Positions 15,220-24,000 are shown, counted from the first letter of the stretch. The stretch: 64,000 nt of DNA from JAEKLB01 sp050249235 (GCA_050249235.1 JBFWQW010000005.1:1-64000), one strand, 5' to 3'. A program made the numbers and translations. The notes: generated by a model from the letters alone, not told the origin.

Positions 15220-16389
15220 GTGACGGCCGGGCCGGCCGGGTGGGCCGCCTCCGGGGCGATGGCCCTGACGGGCGACCCGGGCGGGCCGCCGCTCGCCCCG
15301 GTCGGCGACCTCACCGGCGCGATTGACGGGATGGCCGGCGAGCTGGCCCGACTCACCGGCGTGGTGGTCGACGGCCCGGCCCTGCTCGGCGAGCGGGCTG
15401 CCCTCCGCCGCCTGCGTCGGGGCGGGCGGTGGGCCTGCGGCGGCAGGACCCGGCTGGTGCGGTGCGTTGACGGCTGGCTGGCGGTGGCGCTGCCCCGCCC
15501 GGAGGACGAGCGCTCCGTGCCGGCCTGGCTCGGTCACGAGGCGGTCGGGCCCGTCTGGCCGGTGATCGAGGAGGCGCTCGCCGACCGGCTGGTCGACGAG
15601 ATGGTCGAGCGGGCCGGCTGGCTGGCCCTTCCGGTCGGCGCCCTCCCCGACGACCCGGCGCCGGTGACCTCGCCCCCGCCGTGGCGACGGACCGGTCGGC
15701 CGGGCCGGCCCCGCGGCCTCGCCGGGCTGGCGGTCGCCGACCTGTCCTCGCTCTGGGCCGGCCCCCTGTGCGCCGGCCTCCTCGCCGCGGGCGGGTCGGC
15801 GGTGACGAAGGTGGAGTCCCGGAGCCGGCCCGACGGGGCCCGACGGGCCAGCCGCCGCTTCTGGCGGCTCCTCAACGGGGCCAAGGCCGAGCGGGTGGTC
15901 GCCCTCGGCGAGCTGCGGGACGAGGTGGACGCCGCCGACGTGGTCGTGCTCGGCGCGAGGCGCCGGGCCTACGAGCAGCTCGGCATCGACATCGACGACG
16001 TGCTCGCGGCCCGGACCGACAAGGTCGTCGTGGCCATCACGGGCCACGGATGGGACGACGGGCGGGTCGGGTTCGGCGACGACGCCGCCGTCGCCGGCGG
16101 CCTGGTGGCCCGCCATCCCGACGACGCCGAGCCCCGCTTCCTCGCCGATGCCGTCGCCGACCCGCTCACCGGGCTCCACGCCGCCGTCGCCGCGGCCGGC
16201 TCGGTGCTGGAAGGGGGCCGCTGGTTCGTCGACGTCTCGCTGGCCGGCGTGGCCGCCTCGCTCGCCCCGGCAGCCGGCACCGACCGCCCGGCCCGGGCTG
16301 CGACCCGCCGGGGCCGCCGGTGGGTGCTGGACGACGTCCCCGTCGCCCCGCCCCGTGCCCGGCCCGACGCCCGGCCGCCGGGGCCGTGA
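15220..16389 (+). CDS. CaiB/BaiF (family III) CoA-transferase with apparently permuted domain order
   Basis: In ordinary family III CoA-transferases the Rossmann motif VxDLTxxxAGPxxxxLLADLGAxVxKVE is at the N-terminus. Here it appears at about residue 168 (GLAVADLSSLWAGPLCAGLL, then AAGGSAVTKVES). The segment before it (RCVDGWLAVALPRPEDERSV, PVWPVIEEALADRLVDEMVE, LALPVGALPDDP) resembles what normally follows the large domain. After the Rossmann part come AITGHGWDD and FGDDAAVAGGLV with a conserved Asp, and DPLTGLHAAVAA. The 389 residues therefore look circularly permuted. It should move CoA between acids. It is divergent from the crotonase, 104 bp apart. Confidence 0.82.
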   Translation: MTAGPAGWAASGAMALTGDPGGPPLAPVGDLTGAIDGMAGELARLTGVVVDGPALLGERAALRRLRRGGRWACGGRTRLVRCVDGWLAVALPRPEDERSVPAWLGHEAVGPVWPVIEEALADRLVDEMVERAGWLALPVGALPDDPAPVTSPPPWRRTGRPGRPRGLAGLAVADLSSLWAGPLCAGLLAAGGSAVTKVESRSRPDGARRASRRFWRLLNGAKAERVVALGELRDEVDAADVVVLGARRRAYEQLGIDIDDVLAARTDKVVVAITGHGWDDGRVGFGDDAAVAGGLVARHPDDAEPRFLADAVADPLTGLHAAVAAAGSVLEGGRWFVDVSLAGVAASLAPAAGTDRPARAATRRGRRWVLDDVPVAPPRARPDARPPGP

Positions 16390-16434
16390 GGGCCGGAGCC
16401 CGGCAAGGGGTCGAGCACTAGCCTTCCGCTCGAC

Positions 16435-16824
16435 ATGCCTCGTCGCCTGCGTCTCCGTCGCCTGCGGCTCCTCGGCATCGGGCTCGGTGTCGGGCTCGGT
16501 GTCGGGCTGTCGGCGCTCGTGCTGTCCGGGGTTGGCGGCCCGGCCACGTCGTCGGCGGCGGCGGCGGAGAACGGCGACGTCGAGCTCGCCGCGCGTGCAT
16601 CGCTGATCGATGACGCGGCCATCCGTCTGACCGGGGAGCGGCAGGACGCGAGCGCGTTCGAGCGTGCGCTCAAGCAGCGCCTCCTCCTCGCGCTGGCGGC
16701 GGTTGCGGTCGGCGTGCCCACGCTCGGGCGCCGACGAGTGGCCCTCCCGGCGGTGGTCGAGCCCGCGCTGTCTCCGCGGTGGTCGCCTCGCTGCGGTCGG
16801 GCACCCCCGCTTCTCAGCTCTTGA
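16435..16824 (+). CDS. Hypothetical membrane/secreted protein (129 aa)
   Basis: It has an Arg-rich N-terminus followed by a Gly/Leu/Val helix (about residues 12-35, GIGLGVGLGVGLSALVLSG), a polar stretch (ARASLIDDAAIRLTGERQD) and a second hydrophobic segment (LLLALAAVAVGV). I recognise no family. Third-position GC is high through residue 110 but codons in the last 20 residues look poor, so the 3' end may be frameshifted. Translation is plausible rather than certain. Confidence 0.42.
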   Translation: MPRRLRLRRLRLLGIGLGVGLGVGLSALVLSGVGGPATSSAAAAENGDVELAARASLIDDAAIRLTGERQDASAFERALKQRLLLALAAVAVGVPTLGRRRVALPAVVEPALSPRWSPRCGRAPPLLSS

Positions 16825-17174
16825 TCGAACGATCCGTCGCCGGCGCGCCGTGCCGGCCCGAGCCGAGAGGAAGCACATGTCGAGTGCGCCTGGACGGCGC
16901 GCCCGCGCCGTCCCCGCAACCGTGGCTTCGGCGCGAGCATGCCCCCGCGCCGGTGTCGCCCCGGGGGGCGGCGCGCCGGTCGTCGCGGCGGGGCAGGACG
17001 CCGACCGCGTGCCGGTCGACGGCGACGTCGCCAGACTCGCCTCGGGGCGGCGGCACCGCCCCCTCCACCCGTGCCTCGCGGCAGCCGCCACCGACACCGC
17101 CTGCGCGGCGTCGTCCCCCGGGCACGGGCGGTCGGAGCACGCCCGATCACGCCCGTCTCGACCCGGCACCGGCG
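16825..17174. other. 350-bp region without a confident gene
   Basis: The space upstream of the antiporter contains only GC-rich low-quality frames. A short plus-strand frame from ATG 16877 has a weak GAGAGGA site, but its product is Pro/Ala/Arg-rich and runs to within 10 bp of the antiporter start without family motifs. No riboswitch or tRNA fold was recognised by eye. It probably contains the antiporter promoter. Confidence 0.5.
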
Positions 17175-18641
17175 ATGGGTGACACGGGCGGGGTGATGGC
17201 CGCCGGGGCGGGCCTGGTGCTCCTCGGCGTGGTGGCGAGCAAGGTCTCGGCCCGCCTGGGCGTGCCTGCCCTCCTGCTGTTCCTGATCCTCGGCATGCTG
17301 GCAGGGAGCGAGGGCGTGGGCGGCATCCACTTCGCCGACTTCGAGGCCGCCCAGACCGTCGGCGTGGTCGCGCTGGCCGTCATCCTCTTCGCCGGCGGCC
17401 TGGAGACCGAGTGGTCGACCGTCCGACCCGTCATGGGACGGGGACTGCTGCTGGCCACGTTCGGCGTGCTGATGACCGCAGCGGTCGCCGGCCTGTTCGC
17501 GTCCTGGATCCTCGGCCTCTCGCTCACCGCCGGCTTGTTGCTCGGGGCGATCATCTCCTCGACCGACGCCGCCGCGGTCTTCTCGGTGCTTCGTTCCCGG
17601 AGCGTCGGGTTGAAGGGCCAGCTCCGGCCCCTGCTCGAGCTCGAGTCGGGGAGCAACGACCCGATGGCGGTGTTCCTCACCCTCGGGTTCCTCGAGCTCC
17701 TCACCGACGACGGCACCGCCGTCGGCGACCTGGCGCCGATCTTCGTCGCGCAGATGGCGGTGGGTGGCGTCATCGGCTTCCTGGTCGCGAAGGGCGCCGT
17801 CGTGGTCATCAACCGGATCCGGCTGGACTACGAGGGCCTGTACCCGGTGGTGCTGATGGCGCTGGTGCTGCTCATCTACGGCGTCGCCGCGATGTTGGGG
17901 GGTAGCGGCTTCCTCGCCGTCTACGTGGCCGGCCTGGTGATGGGCAACGCCCGGTTCCTCCACAAGAGGAGCCTCGTCCGCTTCGCCGACGGGCTGGCAT
18001 GGCTCGTCCAGATCGCCATGTTCCTGGTGCTCGGCCTGCTCGTCTTCCCGTCTGACGTGGTCTCGGTCGCCGGGCGGGCGCTGCTGGTCTCGCTGGTGCT
18101 CATCTTCCTGGCCCGCCCGCTCGCGACGGGGACCCTGCTGTTGCTGACCCGCTTCGGTCTCCGGGAGACCGCCTTGGTCTCGTGGGTCGGCCTGCGGGGC
18201 GCGGTGCCGATCATCCTCGCGACGTTTCCCCTGGTCGAGGGCGTGCCCGAGGGCGATCTGATCTTCAACGTGGTCTTCTTCACGGTCCTCACGTCCGTGC
18301 TCCTCCAGGGCACCACCATCCCGCTGGTGGCGCGATGGCTACGGGTCGACGCGCCCCTCGACCATCGCCCGACGCACCTCTTCGACGTCGATGCCGGGGG
18401 CCGCGAGGCGGACCTGCACGAGATCGTCGTCGCCGGCGACTCCCCCGCGGCCGACAGCCAGATCGTCGACCTCCACCTCCCGGACAGCGCCCTCATCGTG
18501 CTCGTCAGCCGCGATGGCGAGCTCGTCGTCCCCAAGGGCTCGACGGTGCTCCGCTCGGGTGACGCGGTCCTCGTCCTCGCCGCGGGGCAAGCCCTGGCCG
18601 ACGCCCGAGCGCTCATCTCGGGTACGAGGGAGGTGACGTGA
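17175..18641 (+). CDS. Cation:proton antiporter, CPA1/NhaP2 (CvrA) type, with C-terminal RCK_C domain
   Basis: This 488-residue protein starts at ATG 17175, with GTG 17193 and ATG 17196 as alternatives. About twelve membrane helices span residues 8-390. The transport core has IISSTDAAAVFSVLRSR with the conserved Asp, and LESGSNDPMAVFLT with the essential ND pair. A cytoplasmic TrkA-C/RCK_C-like module follows (about 400-485: EIVVAGDSPAADSQIVDLHL, LVSRDGELVVPKGSTVLRSGD). It should exchange K+ or Na+ for protons for ion or pH homeostasis. The KhtT-like gene 173 bp downstream suggests K+ as substrate. Confidence 0.92.
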   Translation: MGDTGGVMAAGAGLVLLGVVASKVSARLGVPALLLFLILGMLAGSEGVGGIHFADFEAAQTVGVVALAVILFAGGLETEWSTVRPVMGRGLLLATFGVLMTAAVAGLFASWILGLSLTAGLLLGAIISSTDAAAVFSVLRSRSVGLKGQLRPLLELESGSNDPMAVFLTLGFLELLTDDGTAVGDLAPIFVAQMAVGGVIGFLVAKGAVVVINRIRLDYEGLYPVVLMALVLLIYGVAAMLGGSGFLAVYVAGLVMGNARFLHKRSLVRFADGLAWLVQIAMFLVLGLLVFPSDVVSVAGRALLVSLVLIFLARPLATGTLLLLTRFGLRETALVSWVGLRGAVPIILATFPLVEGVPEGDLIFNVVFFTVLTSVLLQGTTIPLVARWLRVDAPLDHRPTHLFDVDAGGREADLHEIVVAGDSPAADSQIVDLHLPDSALIVLVSRDGELVVPKGSTVLRSGDAVLVLAAGQALADARALISGTREVT

Positions 18642-18814
18642 TCGCCCCGGCCCGACCGGCACCGGCGAGCGCCCCGTCGGTCCCCATGGCGCCCCGAGGC
18701 GACCCCGACGTGTCCGGAGCGGCGAGGCGCCGTGACCATGGCGGTGGCCGACGACGCGGTCCGCCGGCGGGACGCGGAGGCGGCAGGACATCCGACACAC
18801 AGGAGGTACGGGAG

Positions 18815-19303
18815 ATGGACGTACGAGTACAGGGCCGACGACTGCCCGGGATAGGCCATCGCTACGAACTGCTGCTCGATGGCGGCCGGTGCCTGGTCAT
18901 CGTCGTCCAGGGCAACGGCCGGCGCGAGGTCAGCCTGTTCGGTCGTGGCCGCGACCACCCCGACGCGGTGACGAGCCTGACCCAGGAGCAAGCGGTCGCG
19001 GTGGCCGCCATCCTGACCGGCGCCCGGTTCTCGGTCGAGACCGGCGACGTCGAGCGCACCTCGACCTCGGAGGTCGGTGTCGAGACGGTCACGCTGCACG
19101 AGCGCTCACCCGCGGTCGGACACCGCACCGGCGACCTGCCCGGCATGGGGGAGGGCGACGCCACGGTCCTCGCCGTGATCCGGGACGAGACCCCGGCCCT
19201 CGTCGAGGACGACACGAACCGGCCGCTTCGAGCCGGCGACCGCATCGTGGTCGCCGCCCGCCGCGACCGTCTCGACGGCATCGCCGACCAGCTGGCCGGC
19301 TGA
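18815..19303 (+). CDS. KhtT-like regulatory subunit of a K+/H+ antiporter
   Basis: This 162-residue protein has an excellent AGGAGGT site 7 nt before its ATG. The N-terminal part (VQGRRLPGIGHRYELLLDGG, VIVVQGNGRREVSLFGR, then a DHPDAVTSLTQEQAVAVAAIL segment) is the signature of KhtT-type regulatory proteins. The C-terminal half is an RCK_C domain (GDLPGMGEGDATVLAVIRD...LRAGDRIVVAAR). In Bacillus, KhtT gates the KhtU antiporter and binds c-di-AMP. Here the same pairing with the upstream antiporter is inferred from adjacency and same strand. It may be separately promoted, because 173 bp separate the two genes. Confidence 0.85.
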   Translation: MDVRVQGRRLPGIGHRYELLLDGGRCLVIVVQGNGRREVSLFGRGRDHPDAVTSLTQEQAVAVAAILTGARFSVETGDVERTSTSEVGVETVTLHERSPAVGHRTGDLPGMGEGDATVLAVIRDETPALVEDDTNRPLRAGDRIVVAARRDRLDGIADQLAG

Positions 19304-19324
19304 CGGATCGCCGGCGGCGATCCG
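19304..19324. terminator. Convergent-gene hairpin terminator
   Basis: CGGATCGCC, loop ggc, GGCGATCCG: a perfect 9-bp stem starting on the base after the KhtT-like stop and ending 17 bp before the stop of the convergent acyl-CoA synthetase. No U-tract. Confidence 0.65.
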
Positions 19325-19341
19325 CCAGCCCATCGGGATGT

Positions 19342-20844
19342 TCAGGCGCCCCGCTTAGCCAGCTCTTCCTTGAGGACCCGCCGAAGCAGCTTGCCCATGT
19401 CGTTGTAAGGCAGCTCGCCGCGGAACTCGATGTACTCGGGCACACGGGTCGACCGGAGCCGGTCGCGCACGTGGGCGCAGAGCTCCTCGGCGGTGGCGTC
19501 GGTGTGGGTGTGCTGGAGGACGACCGCGGCCGCCACCACCTCGCCCCACTCCTCGTCGGGGATGCCGACCACACCGGCCTCGGCGACGGCGGGGTGCTCG
19601 AGGAGCACCTCCTCGATCTCCCCGGGCGACATGTTCTCGCCGCCCCGGATGATCACGTCGTCGAGCCGGCCCTCGACGTAGAGGAAGCCGTCCTCGTCGA
19701 GGTGGCCTCCGTCGTTCGTGGGGAACCAGCCGTCGGGCCGCAGGGCCCGCTTGCCGAGGTACTCACCCGACACCTGCTCGCCCCGCACCCAGATCTCGCC
19801 CGAGGTGCCGACCGGGACCTCGTGGCCGAGGTCGTCGCGGACCTCGAGCTCGAGGCTGGGCAGGGGGCGCCCGACGGAGCCGAGGCGGCGGCGGACGGCG
19901 ATGTCGGTGGCGGCGATCGCCTCGCGGTGGTCGTCCGGCCCGAGCAGGGCGATGGTGGAGCTGGTCTCCGTGAGCCCGTAGGCGTTCACGAAGTCGACCT
20001 TCGGCAGCAGCCGCAGGGCCCGCTCGATGATCGGCACCGGCATGACACCGCCGCCGTAGGAGAGGGCCCGGAGCGCCGGCAGCGTCTCCCCGTCGCGCTC
20101 CATCACGTCGAGGATCCGCTTCAGCATGGTGGGCACGACCATGGCGTTGGTGACCGCCTCGTCGCGGGCCGCGGCCACCCACTCCTCCTCGTTGAACGAG
20201 GGGAGCTGCACCACCCGGCGGCCGCCGTAGACGCCGGTGAGGAAGGCCGAGATCGAGGCGATGTGGTAGGGCGGCACGCTGACGAGGGCGCAGTCGTCCT
20301 CGTCGGCGCCCATGAACTCCACGGTGGAGATGACGTAGGAGACGAGGTGGCGATGGCGCAGGACGGCCGCCTTCGGCTCACCGGTGGTGCCGCTGGTGAA
20401 CAGCAGGACGGCGATCTCCTCGGGATCGGCGAGCACCGGCTCCTCGCTCGGCTCGACCTCGTCGAGCTTGGCCAGGAACTCCTCCCGGGTCATGACGGTG
20501 AGCCCGTCGATGTCGCCCAGCCGGTCGGGCACGGCGCCGTCGACGATGGCGACGGCCGGGACCACCCGCTTGCAGATGGCCTGGAGCTGCTCGTCCTTCA
20601 GCCGGTAGTTGAGGGGCACGAAGGGCTTGTCGGCGAACGCCGAGCCGTACAGCGTGATCGGCACCGTCTCGGTGTTGAGGTCGATCAGCACGACGTGCTC
20701 CGCCTCGCTGGCCCGGAAGATCGCGGCGGCCCGCTTCACCTTGTCGAGCAGGTCGGCGTAGGTGAGCCCACCCGACCTCGAGCCGACCGCGGTGCGGTCG
20801 GCGAGGCCGTCGGCGGCCATCTCCAGCAGCATGGCGATGTTCAT
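19342..20844 (-). CDS. Acyl-CoA synthetase (AMP-forming, ANL superfamily)
   Basis: This 500-residue adenylate-forming enzyme activates a carboxylic acid with ATP and CoA. Motifs in order: LLFTSGTTGEPKAAVLRHRH (P-loop, about residue 148), VPPYHIAS, NAYGLTETSS (A5), DGWFPTNDGGHLDEDGFLYV with the A7 Asp, and GRLDDVIIRGGENMSPGEIE. The lysine needed for adenylation near the C-terminus is present in NDMGKLLRR. Substrate is unknown; the neighbouring fused acyl-CoA dehydrogenase suggests a cyclic or branched acid. A TACGCT box lies about 37 bp upstream, and a G-rich ribosome site precedes the ATG. Confidence 0.92.
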   Translation of the reverse strand: MNIAMLLEMAADGLADRTAVGSRSGGLTYADLLDKVKRAAAIFRASEAEHVVLIDLNTETVPITLYGSAFADKPFVPLNYRLKDEQLQAICKRVVPAVAIVDGAVPDRLGDIDGLTVMTREEFLAKLDEVEPSEEPVLADPEEIAVLLFTSGTTGEPKAAVLRHRHLVSYVISTVEFMGADEDDCALVSVPPYHIASISAFLTGVYGGRRVVQLPSFNEEEWVAAARDEAVTNAMVVPTMLKRILDVMERDGETLPALRALSYGGGVMPVPIIERALRLLPKVDFVNAYGLTETSSTIALLGPDDHREAIAATDIAVRRRLGSVGRPLPSLELEVRDDLGHEVPVGTSGEIWVRGEQVSGEYLGKRALRPDGWFPTNDGGHLDEDGFLYVEGRLDDVIIRGGENMSPGEIEEVLLEHPAVAEAGVVGIPDEEWGEVVAAAVVLQHTHTDATAEELCAHVRDRLRSTRVPEYIEFRGELPYNDMGKLLRRVLKEELAKRGA

Positions 20845-20923
20845 GCGCGTGCGTCCCCCAGAACTCGGATCGGGCGGTCGAGCGTACTTCGGGCCGCGGC
20901 GGGCCTCCCCATCCCGACCATCT

Positions 20924-20986
20924 GACTGGGCGCGGGGCCTGGCTTACCGGGCGCGGGGCCTGGCTGACCGGGCGCGGAGCCTGGCC
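20924..20986. repeat. 21-bp tandem repeat, three copies
   Basis: Three 21-bp units with core GGGCGCGG-GCCTGGC (20924-20944, 20945-20965, 20966-20986) and a degenerate fourth lie directly downstream of the fused acyl-CoA dehydrogenase stop, in the 163-bp gap before the acyl-CoA synthetase start. The copies differ at only a few positions. There are no spacers, so it is not a CRISPR array. Confidence 0.85.
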
Positions 20987-21007
20987 GGCCGGGCCCCGGA
21001 CCGGCGG

Positions 21008-23149
21008 TCAGTTGGCCAGCGGGTCGCGGGGCAGGCCGAGGAGGCGCTCCCCGATCTGGTTGCGGACGATCTCGGACGTGCCGCCGGCGATGGTGAGGGC
21101 CCGGGTGAAGATGTAGCTGGCCACCGCGCCGGCTCCCGGCCCCTCGGCCAGCGCGCCGTCGGCGCCGAGGAGCCGCACCGACAGGTCGGCCACCCGCTGG
21201 GCGTGCTCGCCGCTCAGGAGCTTGGTGACGTTGCCCTCGGGCCCCGGCTCGCCGCCGGCGATGGCCCGCTCGACCGATCGCAGGTTGAGGAGCCGCATGG
21301 CCTGCGACTCGGACAGCAGCGCCCCCACGTCCCGGGCCGCGCCCACGTCGCCGGGATGGCGCTCGAGGAGGGCCAGCAGCTCGGTGCCGGTGCCGGCCCC
21401 GGCGCCGCTGCCGATCGACACCCGCTCGTTGCCGAGGGTCGAGCGGGCCACCTTCCAGCCGGCGTCGACGCCGCCGACGACGTCGTCGTCGGGCACGAAG
21501 ACCTCGTCGAAGAAGACCTCGGCGAACATGGCCCCGCCGCTCGCCTCCCGCAGGGGGCGGACCTCGACGCCCTTGGCCTTCATGTCGATCACCATCATCG
21601 AGATGCCGTCGTGCTTCGGCTTGTCGGGGTTGGTGCGCACGGTGGCGAAGCCCCGGCTCGACATCTGGGCCCCGCTGGTCCAGATCTTCTGCCCGGTCAC
21701 GAGCCACCCGCCGTCCACCCGGGTGCCCCGGGTGCGGATCGAGGCGGCGTCGGACCCGGCGTCGGGCTCGCTGAAGAGCTGGCACCAGTAGTAGGTGCCC
21801 TCCAGGCTCGGGCGGATCCAGCGCTGGATCTGGTCGGGATCGGCGTGCTGGGTGAGGGTCTGGATGATCCAGCCGCCGATGCCGTACATCGGCTTCTTGA
21901 CGCCCCGCAGCTCCTCCTCGATGACGAGCTGCTCGACGGCGCCGGCGGCCCGTCCCCAGGGCTTGGCCCAGTGGGGCATCACGTAGCCGTCGTCGAGGAG
22001 CTTGGCCAGCTGCTGGTCCTCGGGGAGGGCGTCGAGCTCGGCCCGGAAGGCCCGCACCTCGGCCCTGATGGCCTCGGCCTCGGGCGGCAGGCTCACGCCG
22101 AAGACCCGGGCCACGCCGGCGCCGACGAGCGCGGCGATCTCCTCGTGGAGCCGATCGGGCTCGCCCAGGAAGGCCCGCAGGGTGGTGGCCCGGCGCAGGA
22201 AGAGGTGGGCGTCGTGCTCCCAGGTGAAGCCGATGCCGCCGTGCACCTGGATGTTCCGCTTGCCGCAGTCGACGGCGGCACCGATCGCCCGGTCGGCGGC
22301 CACCGCGGCGGCCAGGTCGAACTGCTCGCCGAGGCCGTGGGCCCGGGCCGCGTCCCACGCCGCGGCGACGCCCAGCTCGGCAGCCACGAGCATCTCGGCG
22401 CAGTTGTGCTTCACGCCCTGGAACGTGCCGATCACCCGCCCGAACTGCTGGCGGACCTTGGCGTACTCGGCGGCCATGTCGGTGGCCGAGCTGGCCAACC
22501 CGGCGGCCTCGGCCGCGGCCAGCGCCCGACCGAGCGAGGTGGCGACGCCGGCGCCGCCCGCGATCGTGGCCGACGGCGTCGCCGCCGCCAGCGAGACGCG
22601 GGCCGACCGCCGGGTGAGGTCGAGGCTGGCCTCGGGCGTCACCGTCACGCCGTCCTGGCCGGCGTCGAGCACGACGAGGTCGTCGCCGACCGCCAGCAGC
22701 AGCAGCGACGCCAGCCCGGCGCCCAGCACGACGACGGAGCCCTCGACGGTGCCGCCGGAGCGGGTGAGGCCGGCGCCGATGCCGACGGCCGCCGTCGTGG
22801 AGCCGTCGGCCAGGCCTGGCAGAAGCCGGCTGCGGAGGGCGTCGTCGCCGGCGTCGTTCACGACGGCCGACGCCCAGACGGTGGTGAGGAAGGGTCCAGG
22901 AGCGACGGCCCGGCCGAGCTCGTCGAGCACGATCGCCAGCTCCGGCAGCCCGTAGCCCGAGCCGCCGTGCTCCTCCGGGAGGTGCAGGCCGAGCCAACCC
23001 AGCTCGGCGAGCTCCTTCCAGAAGGGCGGGAGCGTCTCCTCCGCGGCGTCGAGCAGGGCCCGGGTTGCGGCCCTCGCGTCGACTCCTTCGAGGAAGGACC
23101 GGGCGACGGCGGCCAGGTCGCGGTGGTCGTCGGAGATGGCGATGGGCAT
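21008..23149 (-). CDS. Fused double acyl-CoA dehydrogenase (FadE34-like)
   Basis: The 713 residues are two acyl-CoA dehydrogenase domains in tandem. The N-half (about 1-320) has LGWLGLHLPEEHGGSGYGLP, then YAKVRQQFGRVIGTFQGVKH and NIQVHGGIGFTWEHDAHLFL. The C-half (about 330-713) has WCQLFSEPDAGSDAAS, VTGQKIWTSGAQ and ending IAGGTSEIVRNQIGERLLGL. Mycobacterial FadE34, of the same length and layout, dehydrogenates steroid side-chain CoA thioesters as a fused version of heterotetrameric enzymes. That is the best functional analogue, though the substrate here is unproven. An AAGGA site precedes the ATG, and an operator-like palindrome lies 62-73 bp upstream. Confidence 0.92.
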   Translation of the reverse strand: MPIAISDDHRDLAAVARSFLEGVDARAATRALLDAAEETLPPFWKELAELGWLGLHLPEEHGGSGYGLPELAIVLDELGRAVAPGPFLTTVWASAVVNDAGDDALRSRLLPGLADGSTTAAVGIGAGLTRSGGTVEGSVVVLGAGLASLLLLAVGDDLVVLDAGQDGVTVTPEASLDLTRRSARVSLAAATPSATIAGGAGVATSLGRALAAAEAAGLASSATDMAAEYAKVRQQFGRVIGTFQGVKHNCAEMLVAAELGVAAAWDAARAHGLGEQFDLAAAVAADRAIGAAVDCGKRNIQVHGGIGFTWEHDAHLFLRRATTLRAFLGEPDRLHEEIAALVGAGVARVFGVSLPPEAEAIRAEVRAFRAELDALPEDQQLAKLLDDGYVMPHWAKPWGRAAGAVEQLVIEEELRGVKKPMYGIGGWIIQTLTQHADPDQIQRWIRPSLEGTYYWCQLFSEPDAGSDAASIRTRGTRVDGGWLVTGQKIWTSGAQMSSRGFATVRTNPDKPKHDGISMMVIDMKAKGVEVRPLREASGGAMFAEVFFDEVFVPDDDVVGGVDAGWKVARSTLGNERVSIGSGAGAGTGTELLALLERHPGDVGAARDVGALLSESQAMRLLNLRSVERAIAGGEPGPEGNVTKLLSGEHAQRVADLSVRLLGADGALAEGPGAGAVASYIFTRALTIAGGTSEIVRNQIGERLLGLPRDPLAN

Positions 23150-23169
23150 CGGGGGGTCCTTTTCGAGCT

Positions 23170-23193
23170 GCGAGCACCTGCGGAGGTGCTCGC
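23170..23193. terminator. Perfect 10-bp hairpin upstream of the fused dehydrogenase
   Basis: GCGAGCACCT, loop gcgg, AGGTGCTCGC. It sits between the TylF-type gene stop (23250) and the next start (23149) on the minus strand, so it could terminate the first transcript or act in the second gene's 5' leader. Confidence 0.5.
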
Positions 23194-23210
23194 CATGGTG
23201 CCGGAAACTT

Positions 23211-23222
23211 GACCGCGCGGTC
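23211..23222. promoter_or_regulatory. 12-bp palindrome GACCGCGCGGTC, candidate TetR-type operator
   Basis: A perfect 12-bp palindrome, extendable to 18 bp with one mismatched pair (CTtGACCGCGCGGTCgAG), located 62 bp upstream of the fused acyl-CoA dehydrogenase start. Sites of this size and symmetry are typical for TetR-family regulators of fatty-acid and steroid genes. No regulator is encoded next to it. Confidence 0.5.
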
Positions 23223-23249
23223 GAGTCGGGCGCCGGACGGAGCCGCGGG

Positions 23250-23987
23250 TCAGCCGTCCTTGCGCCAGGCGACCGCGATCCAATCGACGGGCGTCAGCGG
23301 GGCGGTGATGCCGCGCCCGGCCCGGTACTCGTCGACGGCTCGGCGGCAGGGGTCCCAGCCGTTGTAGTCGTCGATGATCACGAAGCCCCCGGGGCTCACC
23401 TTCGGCTCGAGCGAGGTGAGCACGTCCATGGTCGACTGGTAGAGGTCGCCGTCGACCCGCAGCACCGAGAGGGCCTCGATCGGGGCGGCCGGCAGCGTGT
23501 CCTCGAACCAGCCCTCGAGCAGTCGCACCCGGTCGTCGAGCAGCCCGTAGCGGGCGATGTTGGCCCGGACCTCGTCGGCGCCCACCTTGAGGGCGTCGAC
23601 GCCGGACCAGTCGTAGCCCTCGTCGGCCGGGAACCGGACGGGGTCGGGGACCGGCAGCCCCTCGAAGGAGTCCGCCCCCCACACCGTGCGGCCCGGGTCG
23701 CCGTAGGCCACCAGCACGGCCCGCAGCAGGGCGACGACCCCGCCCCGCCAGATGCCGCACTCGGCGAAGTCGCCGGGCACGTCCTCCTCGATCGCCGTCC
23801 GGGCGCACCCGAGCACGTGGTCGAGGCGGACCCGGCCGATCATCGTCTCGGCGGTCGGGGGCCAGTCCCGGCCCTCCGAGCGGACGGCGGGGTCGAGGCC
23901 GGGCTCGTCCTGGTCGAGGAAGAGCTCCCGGGTGAGGCACCCGGCCAGGAGCGAGAGGTAGCGCTCGCCCACCTCGGGGAGGGTCAC
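23250..23987 (-). CDS. TylF/MycF-family O-methyltransferase
   Basis: This is a 245-residue SAM-dependent methyltransferase. Family landmarks: DFAECGIWRGGVVALLRAVL (SAM-binding motif I), TVWGADSFEGLPVPD (acidic residue contacting ribose), VRLLEGWFEDTLP, LRVDGDLYQSTMDVL and FVIIDDYNGWDPCRRAVDEY with the metal-binding Asp pair. Characterised relatives methylate sugar hydroxyls of macrolides with Mg2+. Without a biosynthetic cluster here, modification of a surface glycan or glycolipid is more likely. It starts 13 bp after the malonyl-CoA decarboxylase stop, so the two are probably co-transcribed. Confidence 0.9.
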   Translation of the reverse strand: MTLPEVGERYLSLLAGCLTRELFLDQDEPGLDPAVRSEGRDWPPTAETMIGRVRLDHVLGCARTAIEEDVPGDFAECGIWRGGVVALLRAVLVAYGDPGRTVWGADSFEGLPVPDPVRFPADEGYDWSGVDALKVGADEVRANIARYGLLDDRVRLLEGWFEDTLPAAPIEALSVLRVDGDLYQSTMDVLTSLEPKVSPGGFVIIDDYNGWDPCRRAVDEYRAGRGITAPLTPVDWIAVAWRKDG

Positions 23988-24000
23988 GGCCGCGGGTCGC

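Noticed and set aside
16825..17174. Small gene upstream of the antiporter
   Set aside because: Frames here are low-complexity, with a weak ribosome site and no recognisable domain.
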